Assembly: GCA_902812395.1 (NCBI GenBank)
Contig: CADDZO010000004.1
Coordinates: 1-47,279, forward strand
Length of the DNA stretch: 47,279 bases
Direction: 5' to 3'
From: a bacterium
Lineage (GTDB): Bacteria; Chloroflexota; Dormibacteria; Dormibacterales; Dormibacteraceae
Part shown: one piece after another, positions 1-9,595 of the stretch
Layout: every line of letters starts with the position of its first letter
Numbering within the stretch: the first letter of the stretch is position 1
Position numbers and translations under genes: made by a program
The notes under the pieces: model-generated
Databases searched by the model: none
Seen by the model: only the letters and a program-made list of their open reading frames with translations
Told to the model about the DNA's origin: nothing

Positions 1-913
1 GGCCCACCGTGCCGAGGACGGTGACCCCGGCCGCCACCCCCAGCGCCGTGCCCAGCCCGAGCGCCATCAGGGCCAGGCCGACCGAGGCCGGCACCGCCTC
101 AGCCAGCATCCGGCGCGGGGAGGGAACTGCCCCAGCACGGATCGCGGCCGCCAACGCCGTCGCCGCCCCCAGCCCGACCACCGCCGGGTGCAGCCAGCTC
201 TGGGGCCACTGGCCGCCTCCGAGCCCGTAAGCGCGCAGCAGAGGGAAGAAGCCCAAAGGCACCAGCAGCGCCACCGCCGGCGTGCCCACCGCCTCGCCCA
301 CCCAGGTCGGCCATGGCACCGCGCCCGAGAGCAGGGCGGTCGCGAGCAAGAGGAGCAGGAAGACCGGCACCTGGAATGCGCTGACCGGGACGGCGCTGAA
401 GAGTGCGGTCCCGGCCACCACCTGCAGGCTGACCGCCGCCCAGAGCAGGGCCAGCCAGCCGGCCGTCAGCGTCAGCGCCCGGGGGCGGTCGCGGCCATCC
501 AGGAGACAGAGACTGCCGGTGACGCCGGTCCCCAGCGCAGCCAGGCCCAGGCTGCCCGAGGCCACCGTGACCAGCGCCGTAGCGCCGGCAAGGGCCGCAA
601 GCCCCGCCTGCCTGCCGCTCTGCTCCTGGAAGGTGAGGAGCAGGGCCAAACCCAGCAGTACCACCAGCTGCAGCGCCACCGCCAGGGCGTCGAGACGGAC
701 ATCGGCCACGGCAGCCCCCACCTGGAAGGGCAGCGGCTCCTCCACCGGCACCCGGATCGCGAACCACCCCGCCCCCAGCATGGCCATGGCCAGCCAGGCG
801 GCGACCGCGCAGGGCCAGCGTCCGGTCTCCACTCCCACGCGCCCCAGGCACCAGCTTCCGAGTGCGGCCGCCGCCGGGAGTGCCGGCGGCACCAGCAGCG
901 TGGCCAGCGGCAT
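1..913 (-). CDS. Divergent ND2/4/5-like (NuoL/M/N family) membrane subunit, 3' end outside window
   Basis: The frame opens at an ATG (911-913) 25 bases after the valS stop and stays open to base 1, giving about 304 codons with strong G/C-ending codon choice. The protein is almost all hydrophobic. The pattern V-x-LDALA near residue 72-79, followed by paired membrane segments, and W-x3-A-x2-TP-x2-ALL near 204-217 resemble the proton-channel subunits of complex I and related hydrogenase or antiporter complexes. The lysine normally just before the P-x3-W element, and the glutamate of the earlier W-E-L segment, are not visible. This is seen in sequence; family membership is inference because similarity is low. 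No complex I genes are nearby in the window. It could instead be an unrelated polytopic protein. Confidence 0.5.
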   Translation of the reverse strand, partial: MPLATLLVPPALPAAAALGSWCLGRVGVETGRWPCAVAAWLAMAMLGAGWFAIRVPVEEPLPFQVGAAVADVRLDALAVALQLVVLLGLALLLTFQEQSGRQAGLAALAGATALVTVASGSLGLAALGTGVTGSLCLLDGRDRPRALTLTAGWLALLWAAVSLQVVAGTALFSAVPVSAFQVPVFLLLLLATALLSGAVPWPTWVGEAVGTPAVALLVPLGFFPLLRAYGLGGGQWPQSWLHPAVVGLGAATALAAAIRAGAVPSPRRMLAEAVPASVGLALMALGLGTALGVAAGVTVLGTVG

Positions 914-938
914 CGGCGGCCCTAGCTTAGGAGAGGCC

Positions 939-3485
939 TCAGCCCAGCCGGGCCAGGGCCGATTCCAGCTCCGCGGCCCGCCGCCGCGCCTCCTCGATCA
1001 CCGCCGCCGGCGCCCGCTCCAGGAAGCGGGGGTCCAGGAGACGGGACCGGGTTCGTTCCAGCTCCGCCTCCAGCCGCCGACGGCTGCCCTCTCCGGCCGC
1101 GGCGGCATGCCCGAACTCGACCCGCCCGGCGATCCCGACCAGCGCCGTGCCCCCCTCGAGCCGGTCCACCAGCTCCACCTGGGCCAGCTCGGCGACCAGC
1201 CCGGCTATCTCCGGGTCGAGCTGCTCATCCAGGCACAGGCGGCCCCCACGCCGGGATGCCCGTGATTCCTGGCGCAACCGCCGCACCTCTTCGACCACCG
1301 TCCGCAGCCGGGCCATGGTCGCCTCTGCCTCGGGGTCGTGCCACCCCGCCTCCGGCTCCGGCCAGGGCTGGTGGACCAGGAAGCCGCGCTGACCCGGGAG
1401 ACGGTGCCACAGCTCCTCGGTGACGAAGGGCATGATCGGGTGGAGCAGGCGCAGGGTGACGTCGAGGACCTGGTGGGCGACCCAGCGGGCGGCCGGGTCT
1501 CCTGCCCGCAGCCGGGACTTGGCCGCCTCCAGATACCAATCGCAGAACTCGTGCCAGCAGAAGTCGTAAAGACCTTCGATGGCGAGCTGGAACTGATAGG
1601 TCTCGATCCCGGCGGTGGCGGCCTCGATCGCCACCTGGAGGCGAGAGAGGATCCAGCGGTCGGCAAGCCGCAGCTCCGGCGGCCTGGACGGCACTTCCTC
1701 CCCCAGCCCGGCCAGGACCAGCCGGGTCGCATTCCAGAGCTTGTTGGAGAAACGGCGGAAGCCCTCGATCCGGCTCTCGTCGAAGCGGACATCCTGGCTG
1801 GACATGGCCACCGCTGCCGACCACGCCCGGAGGGCATCGGCACCGTGGGTGCGGATGATCCCACGCGGGTCGACCGCGGTTCCCTTGGACTTGCTCATCC
1901 GCTTGCCCTCGGGGGTCTGGACCACGCAGTGAACGGCCACGTCGTGGAAGGGGACCCGGCCCAGGAAGAACAGCCCGGTCATGATCATGCGGCTGACCCA
2001 GAGGTTGATGATCTCCCGGGCGGTGGAGTTCATCGCGGTTGGATAGAAGGCCCGGAGGTCATCGGTGTCATCGGGCCAGCCCAGAGTCGCGAAGGGCCAG
2101 AGCGCGCTCGAGAACCACGTATCGAGCACGTCCGGGTCCTGAGCCAGCTCGCGGTTGCCGCAGTCCGGGCAATGCTGCGGCTCCTCGACCGAAACGAATG
2201 TGTGCCCGTTCGCGCAGGTGTAAACAGGGATTCGGTGGCCGAGCCACAGCTGCCGGGAGACGCACCAGTCACGGATCCCGGCCAGCCAGTCCAGGTAGGT
2301 GCGCTCGTAGCGCTCGGGGTACCAGCGCACCTCGCCCCGACGGCTCGCCTCCCTGGCCATGGCAGCCATCTCGTCCATGCGCAGGAACCACTGCTCGGAG
2401 ATCAGCGGCTCGATCACGCTGCCGCAGCGGTCGCAGTGCCCAACCTGGTGCGTGTACGGCTCCTGGCCGACCAGATGACCGCTTGCCTCCAGGTCCCGGA
2501 CCACGGCCGCGCGTGCCTCCAGCGCGCTGAGGCCGTCGTAGGTGGGCAGATCGGGCACGTCCATGGTCCCGTCCGGATGGAGCGCGCTGATGGCGGTCAG
2601 GCCGTGGCGCTGCCCGATCTCCCAGTCGGTCTGGTCGTGGCCGGGGGTGACCTTCAAGGCCCCGGTCCCGAAGCTCGGGTCCACCGCCACGTCCGCCACC
2701 ACCGGCAACCGCCGGCCCACCAGCGGCAGGATCGCGACCCGGCCAACCAGGTCCCGGTAGCGTGGGTCGTCGGGGTGGACCGCCACCCCCGTATCGGCCA
2801 GCATCGTCTCCGGGCGCACGGTGGCGATCACCACCGAGCCACCGCCCTCCAGGTCGTAGCGGATGCGGTAGAGGATGTCCTGGTGTTCCTGCCAGTCCAC
2901 CTCCAGGTCGGAGATGGCGGAGCGGTCGCGCGGACACCAGTTGACGATGCGCGGACCGCGATAGAGCCACCCCTTCTCCCAGAAGCGGCAGAAGGCGGTG
3001 CGGACCGAGCGGACGTAGTCCGGGTCCATGGTGAAGCGGAGCCGGCTGAAGTCGAGCGACGCGCCCAGCTCCCGGTACTGCTCCACGATCGTGGCCCGGA
3101 CCGTGTCGTACCAGGCCTGCACCCGGCGGGCAAACCGCTCCCGGCCCAGCTGCTCCTTGGTGAGACCCTCGGCCGCCAGCTGGCGCTCGATCACGTTCTG
3201 GGTGGCGATGGCGGCGTGGTCGCTGCCGGGCAGCCACAGCACCTCCATCCCTCGCATCCGCCGGTAGCGGGCGCAGGCGTCCTGGACGGTGCCGTTCAGG
3301 GCGTGCCCCATGTGCAGCTCTCCGGTCACGTTGGGAGGGGGGAGCGCAATCGAGTAGCGGGGCCGGGAGCTGCGGGCATCCGCTCGGAACAGGCCCGCCT
3401 CCTCCCAGCGCGCGGACCAGGCCGTCTCGACGGCCCGGTGGTCGTATGCGGTGGCCATGCCGGCCGAAGCGATCTCGGTGCTCAT
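939..3485 (-). CDS. valS: Valyl-tRNA synthetase
   Basis: This 848-residue cytoplasmic class I synthetase charges tRNA-Val and edits mischarged threonine. The ATP-binding HIGH motif appears as HMGH at residues 58-61, inside PPNVTGELHMGHALN, and the KMSKS loop is intact near residue 526 (RMSKSKG). The connective editing domain lies between them, and two Cys-x2-Cys pairs (CDRC, CPDC) suggest bound zinc. The C-terminal anticodon-binding and tRNA-arm helices are present, ending in a short coiled-coil tail. Length matches the family. The ATG at 3485 is the first good start. No T-box-like element was recognised in the 131-base gap upstream. The membrane-protein gene follows 25 bases after the stop, so co-transcription is likely. 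Confidence 0.97.
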   Translation of the reverse strand: MSTEIASAGMATAYDHRAVETAWSARWEEAGLFRADARSSRPRYSIALPPPNVTGELHMGHALNGTVQDACARYRRMRGMEVLWLPGSDHAAIATQNVIERQLAAEGLTKEQLGRERFARRVQAWYDTVRATIVEQYRELGASLDFSRLRFTMDPDYVRSVRTAFCRFWEKGWLYRGPRIVNWCPRDRSAISDLEVDWQEHQDILYRIRYDLEGGGSVVIATVRPETMLADTGVAVHPDDPRYRDLVGRVAILPLVGRRLPVVADVAVDPSFGTGALKVTPGHDQTDWEIGQRHGLTAISALHPDGTMDVPDLPTYDGLSALEARAAVVRDLEASGHLVGQEPYTHQVGHCDRCGSVIEPLISEQWFLRMDEMAAMAREASRRGEVRWYPERYERTYLDWLAGIRDWCVSRQLWLGHRIPVYTCANGHTFVSVEEPQHCPDCGNRELAQDPDVLDTWFSSALWPFATLGWPDDTDDLRAFYPTAMNSTAREIINLWVSRMIMTGLFFLGRVPFHDVAVHCVVQTPEGKRMSKSKGTAVDPRGIIRTHGADALRAWSAAVAMSSQDVRFDESRIEGFRRFSNKLWNATRLVLAGLGEEVPSRPPELRLADRWILSRLQVAIEAATAGIETYQFQLAIEGLYDFCWHEFCDWYLEAAKSRLRAGDPAARWVAHQVLDVTLRLLHPIMPFVTEELWHRLPGQRGFLVHQPWPEPEAGWHDPEAEATMARLRTVVEEVRRLRQESRASRRGGRLCLDEQLDPEIAGLVAELAQVELVDRLEGGTALVGIAGRVEFGHAAAAGEGSRRRLEAELERTRSRLLDPRFLERAPAAVIEEARRRAAELESALARLG

Positions 3486-3616
3486 GTGGGCGTGAAGGAC
3501 CTCCGGAGGGTGGGGCTCGGCCGGCCCGCGAGCGTTACCGCGCCTGCGCCGGCCGGGCCACGCGTACTACGGGTACGTCGAGCTCCTGTCGGCGCATCGT
3601 GCGGACATTCTACGGC

Positions 3617-4396
3617 TCAGCGCTTTGCCCGTTGTCGTGCCACCGCTTCCTCCGGAAAGACGGCGGCGGCGCCCGCCACCCCATGAACGATCTCGGGAAA
3701 GGCCATGGGCAGTCGTCGCAGCAGACCCAGGCCCGGCGGCGCCACGGTCAGCTCGGATCGGCGGCCCTGGAGCGCCCGGATCACCGCCGCCGCCACCTGC
3801 TCCGGTGAAACCTCGCCCCGAGCCCGCTGGCCGGTCTCGGCCCACATGCCAGTCTTCGAGACGAAGAAGGGACTGACCAGCGCGACCTTCACGCCGGTGC
3901 CCCGCAGCTCGGCCCGGAGTGCGTGGCCGAAGCCACGAAGCCCGAACTTGGTAGCGGCGTAGATGGGCATCCGAGCGGCCGCCACCTGGCCCGCCATCGA
4001 CGCCATCAACACCACCCGTCCCCAGCCCCGCTCCACCATCCCCCCGAGCAGACAGCGGGTCAGGACCATGGGCGCCCTGAGGTTGACCTCCAGGGCCCGG
4101 TCGAGCTCCTCGATACTGAAGCTCAGCAGCTCCCCGCTGGCAGGGAGGCCGGCGTTGGCGACCAGCACGTCGACCGCCCCGGTCGCGGCCGCTAGCCGTT
4201 CCGCCTCGCCCCGCCGAGAGAGGTCAGCGGGGATGACCTGAGAGCCCACCAGCTCCCGAGCCAGGGCGTCCAACCGCTCCTGGCGCCGGGCCGACAGCAC
4301 CAGACGCAGGCCCTGGGCATGGAGGCGGCGGGCGACAACGGGACCGAGCCCGGAGGAAGCCCCGGTCAGCAGGCAGCGGCGGCCGGCGAGTTCGAT
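3617..4396 (-). CDS. Short-chain dehydrogenase/reductase with non-standard start (AUC?)
   Basis: This is a classical SDR oxidoreductase of unknown substrate, about 259 residues. The coenzyme motif TGASSGLG is near residues 12-19, followed by NAG, then the catalytic Ser (ASMAG) and YAATK. The N-terminal strand I-E-L-A-G-R-R-C-L-L is exactly where an SDR should begin, but the frame has no ATG, GTG or TTG between the upstream in-frame stop and this point. The best candidate is ATC at 4394-4396, with GGAGG four bases upstream. The GTG at 4298-4300 would delete the Rossmann glycine motif and is rejected. The gene begins 11 bases after clpX ends, so it is probably the last gene of the tig-clpP-clpX transcript. 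Either initiation at AUC or a mutated ATG explains the start. Confidence 0.85.
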   Translation of the reverse strand: MELAGRRCLLTGASSGLGPVVARRLHAQGLRLVLSARRQERLDALARELVGSQVIPADLSRRGEAERLAAATGAVDVLVANAGLPASGELLSFSIEELDRALEVNLRAPMVLTRCLLGGMVERGWGRVVLMASMAGQVAAARMPIYAATKFGLRGFGHALRAELRGTGVKVALVSPFFVSKTGMWAETGQRARGEVSPEQVAAAVIRALQGRRSELTVAPPGLGLLRRLPMAFPEIVHGVAGAAAVFPEEAVARQRAKR

Positions 4397-4406
4397 GCCG
4401 CCTCCC

Positions 4407-5678
<1,272 letters not shown>

Positions 5679-5690
5679 CTGGTCACCCCC

Positions 5691-5882
5691 TCATGCACCC
5701 GCGGGAGCCGGCGGATTGTGGCCGCGCAGAATCTCGCTGGCGACCCGCACGCACTCGCTGCAGATGTAGACGCCCGCACCCGCCACCAGCTGGACTCCAC
5801 CCTCGCCACGCTCCTTGCCGCAAAAGGAGCAACGTGGGCGGTGGCGAACCACCTTGCCGCTGGCCTTGCGACGAAAGATCAT
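5691..5882 (-). CDS. Free-standing ClpX-type zinc-binding domain protein
   Basis: This 63-residue protein consists almost entirely of a ClpX zinc-binding domain: C18-x2-C21-x19-C41-x2-C44, with CSFCGK, LVAGAGVYIC and EC around the ligands. Those stretches closely match the N-terminus of the adjacent clpX product ([16 protein letters not shown]). No AAA+ module is attached, and it stops 12 bases before clpX starts. The ATG at 5880-5882 is 3 bases after the clpP stop, so it is translated between the two Clp subunits. In ClpX this domain dimerises and binds adaptors and substrates. A role in tuning those contacts is inference. A duplication of the clpX 5' end is the simplest origin. The basic N- and C-terminal tails differ from ClpX. 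Confidence 0.85.
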   Translation of the reverse strand: MIFRRKASGKVVRHRPRCSFCGKERGEGGVQLVAGAGVYICSECVRVASEILRGHNPPAPAGA

Positions 5883-5885
5883 GGC

Positions 5886-6572
5886 TCACGCCTTGGCCGG
5901 AGCCTTGCCATCCGCGGCCGCGGCCGCGGGGGCCACCTCCGGAGCCTGGATGATGTCGTCGATGAGCCCGTAGGACTTCGCTTGCTCGGGAGTCATGAAG
6001 TAGTCGCGCTCGGTGTCCTGCTGCACACGCTCGATCGGCTGACCGGTGTGCTTGGCCAGGATCCCGTTCAGGAGCTCACGCGTTCGCAAAATCTCCCGCG
6101 CGTGGATCTGGATGTCGGTGGCCTGGCCCTGCATCCCGCCCCATGGCTGGTGGATCAGGATGTTGGCGTGGGGCAGGGCATACCGCTTGCCCGCCGAGCC
6201 ACCGGCCAGGAGCACCGCGCCCATCGAGTACGCCATCCCGATGCAGATGGTGGACACCGGGGGGCGGACGTACTGCATGGTGTCGTAGATCGCCAACCCG
6301 GCCGTCACCGAGCCGCCCGGGCTGTTGATGTAGACCGCGATCTCCTTCTCCGGGTCCTCGCTCTGGAGGTACAGCAGCTGGGCGATGACCAGGTTGGCGA
6401 CCTGGTCGTCGATCGGGGTACCAATGAAGATGATCCGGTCCTTCAGCAACCGGGAATAGATGTCGAACGCCCGCTCTCCCCGGTTGGTGCTCTCCACCAC
6501 CATCGGGACCAGGTATCCCATCGGCTCCACCCGGGTCCCACCCATGGGCTCATTGTAGGTCCGCGCTTCCAT
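5886..6572 (-). CDS. clpP: ATP-dependent Clp protease proteolytic subunit ClpP
   Basis: This serine peptidase forms the tetradecameric chamber that partners ClpX. The catalytic Ser is in [11 protein letters not shown], the His in ILIHQPWGG and the Asp in [11 protein letters not shown], so the triad is complete. PPVSTICIG and [12 protein letters not shown] (oxyanion region) are present. The ATG at 6570-6572 (MEARTYNEP) lies 4 bases past the tig stop and is preferred over an upstream start that would overlap tig. It gives 228 residues including an N-terminal extension of about 17 residues before the usual [10 protein letters not shown] start, which may be a processed propeptide. A second internal ATG at MGYLV is also possible. 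The alanine-rich C-terminal tail is longer than usual. Confidence 0.97.
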   Translation of the reverse strand: MEARTYNEPMGGTRVEPMGYLVPMVVESTNRGERAFDIYSRLLKDRIIFIGTPIDDQVANLVIAQLLYLQSEDPEKEIAVYINSPGGSVTAGLAIYDTMQYVRPPVSTICIGMAYSMGAVLLAGGSAGKRYALPHANILIHQPWGGMQGQATDIQIHAREILRTRELLNGILAKHTGQPIERVQQDTERDYFMTPEQAKSYGLIDDIIQAPEVAPAAAAADGKAPAKA

Positions 6573-6576
6573 GGCT

Positions 6577-7914
6577 CTACCTCGACTCCGCAGCCGCCGC
6601 TGTCTGCCCATCGCCGCCCAACCGGGCGACCAGGGCGCGCACGGCGCGGGCGCGCAACAGCTGACGCCGGAAAAAGGAGCGGGCGTTCGGATTGGCCAGC
6701 AGCCGGTCCAGGTTCCGACCCAGCTCCTCGTCTCGCGCTGCCTCCGAGCTCATGTGCTCGGTCACCTCTTGTTCGCTGACCGTGACCCCCAGGACCTCGA
6801 TCAGCTTTGCCACTACCAGCTCGGTCCGGACTCTGGCCTCGGCATCCCCTCGCAGTTCCTCCCGGTACTCGGCCAGGTCCTTGCCCAGATACCCAAGATA
6901 CCGCTCCAGGGTCAGGCCCCGGCGGGGCAGCTGCCGGGTCAGGTTCTCCAGCTCCTGGTCGATCTCCCGCTCGACCAGCGCCCGCGGCATCTCCAGCTGG
7001 GCACTGGTCACGACTGCGGTCAGCGCCGCCCGCTCGAACGCGATAGCGTCGAGCAACCGGGCCTCCTGCTCGAGGTCCTCTCGGACCGCTCGGCGTAGCT
7101 CCTCGGCGCTGGGCCAACGTCCCTCCGACACTTGGGCTGCGATCTCATCGGTGAGCTCGGGAACCACCTTCTCCTTGACCCCCTGCAGGGTCATCTCGAA
7201 GCGAACCGGCTTCCCGCGCAGGGCCGGATTGGCATAGTCGGCCGGCATCGTCACGTCGGCCGACACCACCTCGCCGACCTGGTGGCCAACCAGCGCCGCC
7301 CGCAGCTCGGGCAGCAACCGCCCCTCGGCTAGCTCGACCTCCACGGCACGCCGTGCCTCCGAGGGTACCTCCTTGTCGTCGGCGATCACCTTCAGATCGA
7401 CGACCGCCAGGTCGCCCTCACGGGCTGCCCGCTCCACCGGCTGGATCTCGGCCAGCCGCTCCAGCAGCTCCCGGAGGCGGGCACCAACCATCTCCTCGTC
7501 CACGGTGGTTCGGGGGCGCTCCACCTGGAGCGCGTCCAAATCGGGCAGCTCGACGTTCGGCATCACGCTGGCCCGGGCGACGATCCGGGCTGGCCGGCCC
7601 CGGGCCAGCTCCTTCACCTCCACCTCCGGAGTGGCGATGGGATCGATGCGGTGGTCCTGCAGCGCCTGGCTGACCAGCGGCGGCACCAGCGTCTCCACCA
7701 CCTGGTCACGGATCACCGCCGGCCCCACTCTGGCCTCGACCAGGGGACGGGGTGCCTTCCCGGGCCGGAAGCCGCCGATCCGGGCGCGCTGCACCAGCCT
7801 CTCCACTACCCTCTCGAAGGCCCGATCCACCTGCTCAGGCGGGACCTCGATGGTCAGCTCCACCTCGCTCCCGGGTAGGCTCGCGGTCACGACGGAGACA
7901 TCGGCGGCGGTCAT
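6577..7914 (-). CDS. tig: Trigger factor, ribosome-associated chaperone and peptidyl-prolyl isomerase
   Basis: Trigger factor binds the ribosomal exit tunnel and shields nascent chains. The ribosome-docking signature GGFRPGKAP lies in the N-terminal domain, preceded by the typical VELTIEVP strand. The central FKBP-like domain contains [10 protein letters not shown], and the long helical C-terminal arm follows. The length of about 445 residues is normal. The ATG at 7912-7914 fits the family start; a TTG at 7930-7932 preceded by AGGA is an alternative that adds six residues. It is the first gene of the tig-clpP-ZBD-clpX-SDR transcript. The upstream DNA is the 3' side of a decayed IS607-type element, so its promoter may lie within element-derived sequence. 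Confidence 0.96.
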   Translation of the reverse strand: MTAADVSVVTASLPGSEVELTIEVPPEQVDRAFERVVERLVQRARIGGFRPGKAPRPLVEARVGPAVIRDQVVETLVPPLVSQALQDHRIDPIATPEVEVKELARGRPARIVARASVMPNVELPDLDALQVERPRTTVDEEMVGARLRELLERLAEIQPVERAAREGDLAVVDLKVIADDKEVPSEARRAVEVELAEGRLLPELRAALVGHQVGEVVSADVTMPADYANPALRGKPVRFEMTLQGVKEKVVPELTDEIAAQVSEGRWPSAEELRRAVREDLEQEARLLDAIAFERAALTAVVTSAQLEMPRALVEREIDQELENLTRQLPRRGLTLERYLGYLGKDLAEYREELRGDAEARVRTELVVAKLIEVLGVTVSEQEVTEHMSSEAARDEELGRNLDRLLANPNARSFFRRQLLRARAVRALVARLGGDGQTAAAAESR

Positions 7915-7943
7915 CGGACCGATTCTACGCAACCGTTCCTAGA

Positions 7944-7977
7944 ACTATGGTCATCTGGTGCTACATACAGCCATAGT
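7944..7977. repeat. Inverted repeat ACTATGG/CCATAGT upstream of tig
   Basis: ACTATGG at 7944-7950 and CCATAGT at 7971-7977 are perfect reverse complements separated by 20 bases. The same stretch also reads as an imperfect direct 13-mer repeat (CTATGGTCATCTG and CCATAGTCATCAG). It lies between the tig start and the hairpin row of the decayed element, so it could mark the element's right end or be a regulatory site for tig. Confidence 0.45.
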
Positions 7978-8031
7978 CATCAGGCGAACAGCGTTCCCGA
8001 CTCCCGCCGGGGGATCGCACCGCGGGAAGGC

Positions 8032-8146
8032 GACAACGCTGTAGCCAGCGTTGTCCCAGGGCAGGCCGTTCCCAGCTTCCGGGCGCCCTATTCAGGGCGA
8101 GTTTCAGGCTGGGTGGTGCTGCCGACGACGGGGCGCGAGCCCCGTC
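8032..8146 (-). ncRNA. Structured RNA candidate at tnpB 3' side (omega-RNA-like remnant)
   Basis: Three strong hairpins follow the tnpB remnant: GACGGGGC/GCCCCGTC with a four-base loop at 8127-8146, CGCCC/GGGCG at 8084-8099, and GACAACGCTG/CAGCGTTGTC with a four-base loop at 8032-8055. All stems are perfect. In IS605 and IS607 elements the guide RNA of TnpB overlaps the 3' end of tnpB and the right element end, which is this position. Assignment as omega-RNA is inference. No T-run follows any stem, so simple terminators are less likely. Confidence 0.45.
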
Positions 8147-8182
8147 GCCTTCTCCCTCGGAGGGACGGTGGCTGAGAGAAAG

Positions 8183-9042
8183 GGAAAACTCCTCCCTCAG
8201 TTTCGCAAAGCGCCGCCAGTCAGTCCACGCGTGCTCCGGCGGCTTCTTGCAGGTAGTTTGTAGATGACCGCTGTCCAAGTCGAGGCCGATAGCGCCAGTC
8301 GCTGGCACGGTCACAGAAGCCGCTGTGTCGCCTTCGACGGTGGCTTGCAGGTACCACTTGCCGTTGGTCCTGCGGAGGAACCAGTAACTCACATGCTTGT
8401 CGGCGAACCCAGCGGCCCGCAGCTTCTTCCCGCCATATCGGAAGGCAGGGGCAGGGGAGGCCACCCAGGTCCCGTACCTGGCCGCCAGAGCTGGCGGACC
8501 TGGAGACGGAGCTGCCCGCTGGGTAGATAGGTCGGCGTCTGGTTGCCAGAGACCTCTTCGTGAGAGCCGAGGCAACCGAACTGACTGGCGCGTATGGCCT
8601 GCCAATCTGCCTTCCACTCGTCGTGAGAGCGGTAGCCATTCTCCTCCAGGTTGAACTGCTTCCCAAACAGCTTGCGTCCGCCGAAGCAGAAGCGCGGGTT
8701 GCCGCCTTATCTGTCGGCCTTCACCTTGTCTCGTTCGGCTTCGAGGCGGGCTAGGTAGCGGCGCTTGTGGTGCGCCTTCGTGCAGAGCCTGGCGCGTCCT
8801 TCGGAGGCCTGCTCCCCCTGGACCTTGCCGGCAAGAGACCTGGACACCGCGTTGAACTGCCCGCCGTAGGCGACGAGCGCCCTGGACTTTACTTCGTTCA
8901 GGTCAGCTTTGCGGGCGTAGAGGTCCACGTAAGGACGGTGCTGAATATGGGCCATATGTGCCGCGATGGCTTCGAGCAACGGGTAGAGGTGCTGGGGCAG
9001 GCGGTCTTCGTAGGTAGCTTTCAGGCCCACAACGACCTTGAC
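8183..9042 (-). pseudogene. tnpB-like accessory gene remnant, disrupted
   Basis: The N-terminal half is readable as TnpB/OrfB of the IS607 type. One frame runs to an in-frame TAA at 8707-8709 (after DKVKADR). Past this stop the same frame continues as PRFCFGGRKLFGKQFNLEENGY, of which FCFGGRKLF and the HDEW segment are typical. Near 8492 the homology moves to another frame (ALAARYGTWV, FRYGG). The first RuvC motif survives as GLDLDSGHL. Homology ends near 8183, before RuvC II, the zinc ribbon and RuvC III, so nuclease activity is impossible. TnpB of this family is an RNA-guided nuclease; nothing functional remains here. Confidence 0.8.
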
Positions 9043-9057
9043 ACAGCGGCCATTTGA

Positions 9058-9550
9058 TCGATAGGGTGCGACAGAACCATCACTGGTCCTGTGCTGTGCA
9101 CGGCAGTGCTTTCTTGGCCCGTTCCTGGCCGAGCGTTTGCCGCAAAGACGGGCCCAGAAGCTCGCGAAGGCTTCAAGCATGTCTGCGACCAAGTCATCTG
9201 TCATCTCAGCCGACTTCATGACCAGCAGCCTCCGTCCGGTCGCTTCTCGTGCCGCCTCCACGTACTCGGCCCCAAAACGCATGAGACGGTCTGTGTGCTC
9301 GACGGCGAGCAAGCGGAGAAGCGCTGGCCTACTCCCGTTCATCCCTGAGCCGACTTCGGTCACCATCTTTGCCGCCGGGACGCCTTGGGCGTTGAAGTCC
9401 GTCAGCACGTGCGCCACCTGTCCGTCGGGGTCGCCTCGTTGGTCAGAAGACGAGACGCGGGCGGAGACGGCTACCACCCCCAGTCGCCTTGGCTGGCTCA
9501 GCGACGAGGATGGTCCCTGGAGGCAGCTGCCTGGCTGGCACAGGAAGCTC
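9058..9550 (-). pseudogene. IS607-type serine recombinase tnpA remnant
   Basis: The recombinase core is readable: SARVSSSDQ containing the catalytic serine, EVGSGMNGSRP, VEHTDRLMRFG and the C-terminal RLCGKRSARN. About eight residues usually found between RLL and VEH are missing. The tail of the N-terminal MerR-like helix-turn-helix (ELPVPARQLPPGTILV) lies in a different frame starting at 9550, so a frameshift near 9495 separates the two domains, and the rest of the helix-turn-helix is absent before the upstream gene. The normal stop is lost and the frame reads straight into tnpB. It is therefore a pseudogene. Confidence 0.8.
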
Positions 9551-9595
9551 GCCTCTACAGTTCCCAACCCTCCCCACCACCCCGGCGCGGCCGTC

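Larger units (their letters stand above)
7944..9560 (-). mobile_element. Decayed IS607-family element (tnpA and tnpB remnants)
   Basis: The element contains a serine-recombinase tnpA remnant followed by a tnpB remnant on the same strand, the defining arrangement of IS607. It is inserted between the convergently spaced penicillin-binding protein stop (9596) and tig (7914). The coding part carries a 5' truncation, at least two frameshifts, an in-frame stop and loss of the second half of tnpB. A run of strong hairpins lies on the tnpB 3' side (8032-8146). Outer boundaries are approximate because IS607 makes no clear terminal repeats. No intact transposase is encoded. Confidence 0.8.

Noticed and set aside
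99-851. Glycine/arginine-rich minus frame
   Set aside because: It is a shifted frame over the hydrophobic ND-like gene, whose codon use is far more gene-like.
3486-3616. T-box leader for valS
   Set aside because: Only 131 bases, no specifier loop or T-box consensus visible.
1338-3686. Long open frame antisense to valS (about 780 codons)
   Set aside because: Mirror of the valS codon pattern in GC-rich DNA; no protein motif, and valS on the other strand is certain.
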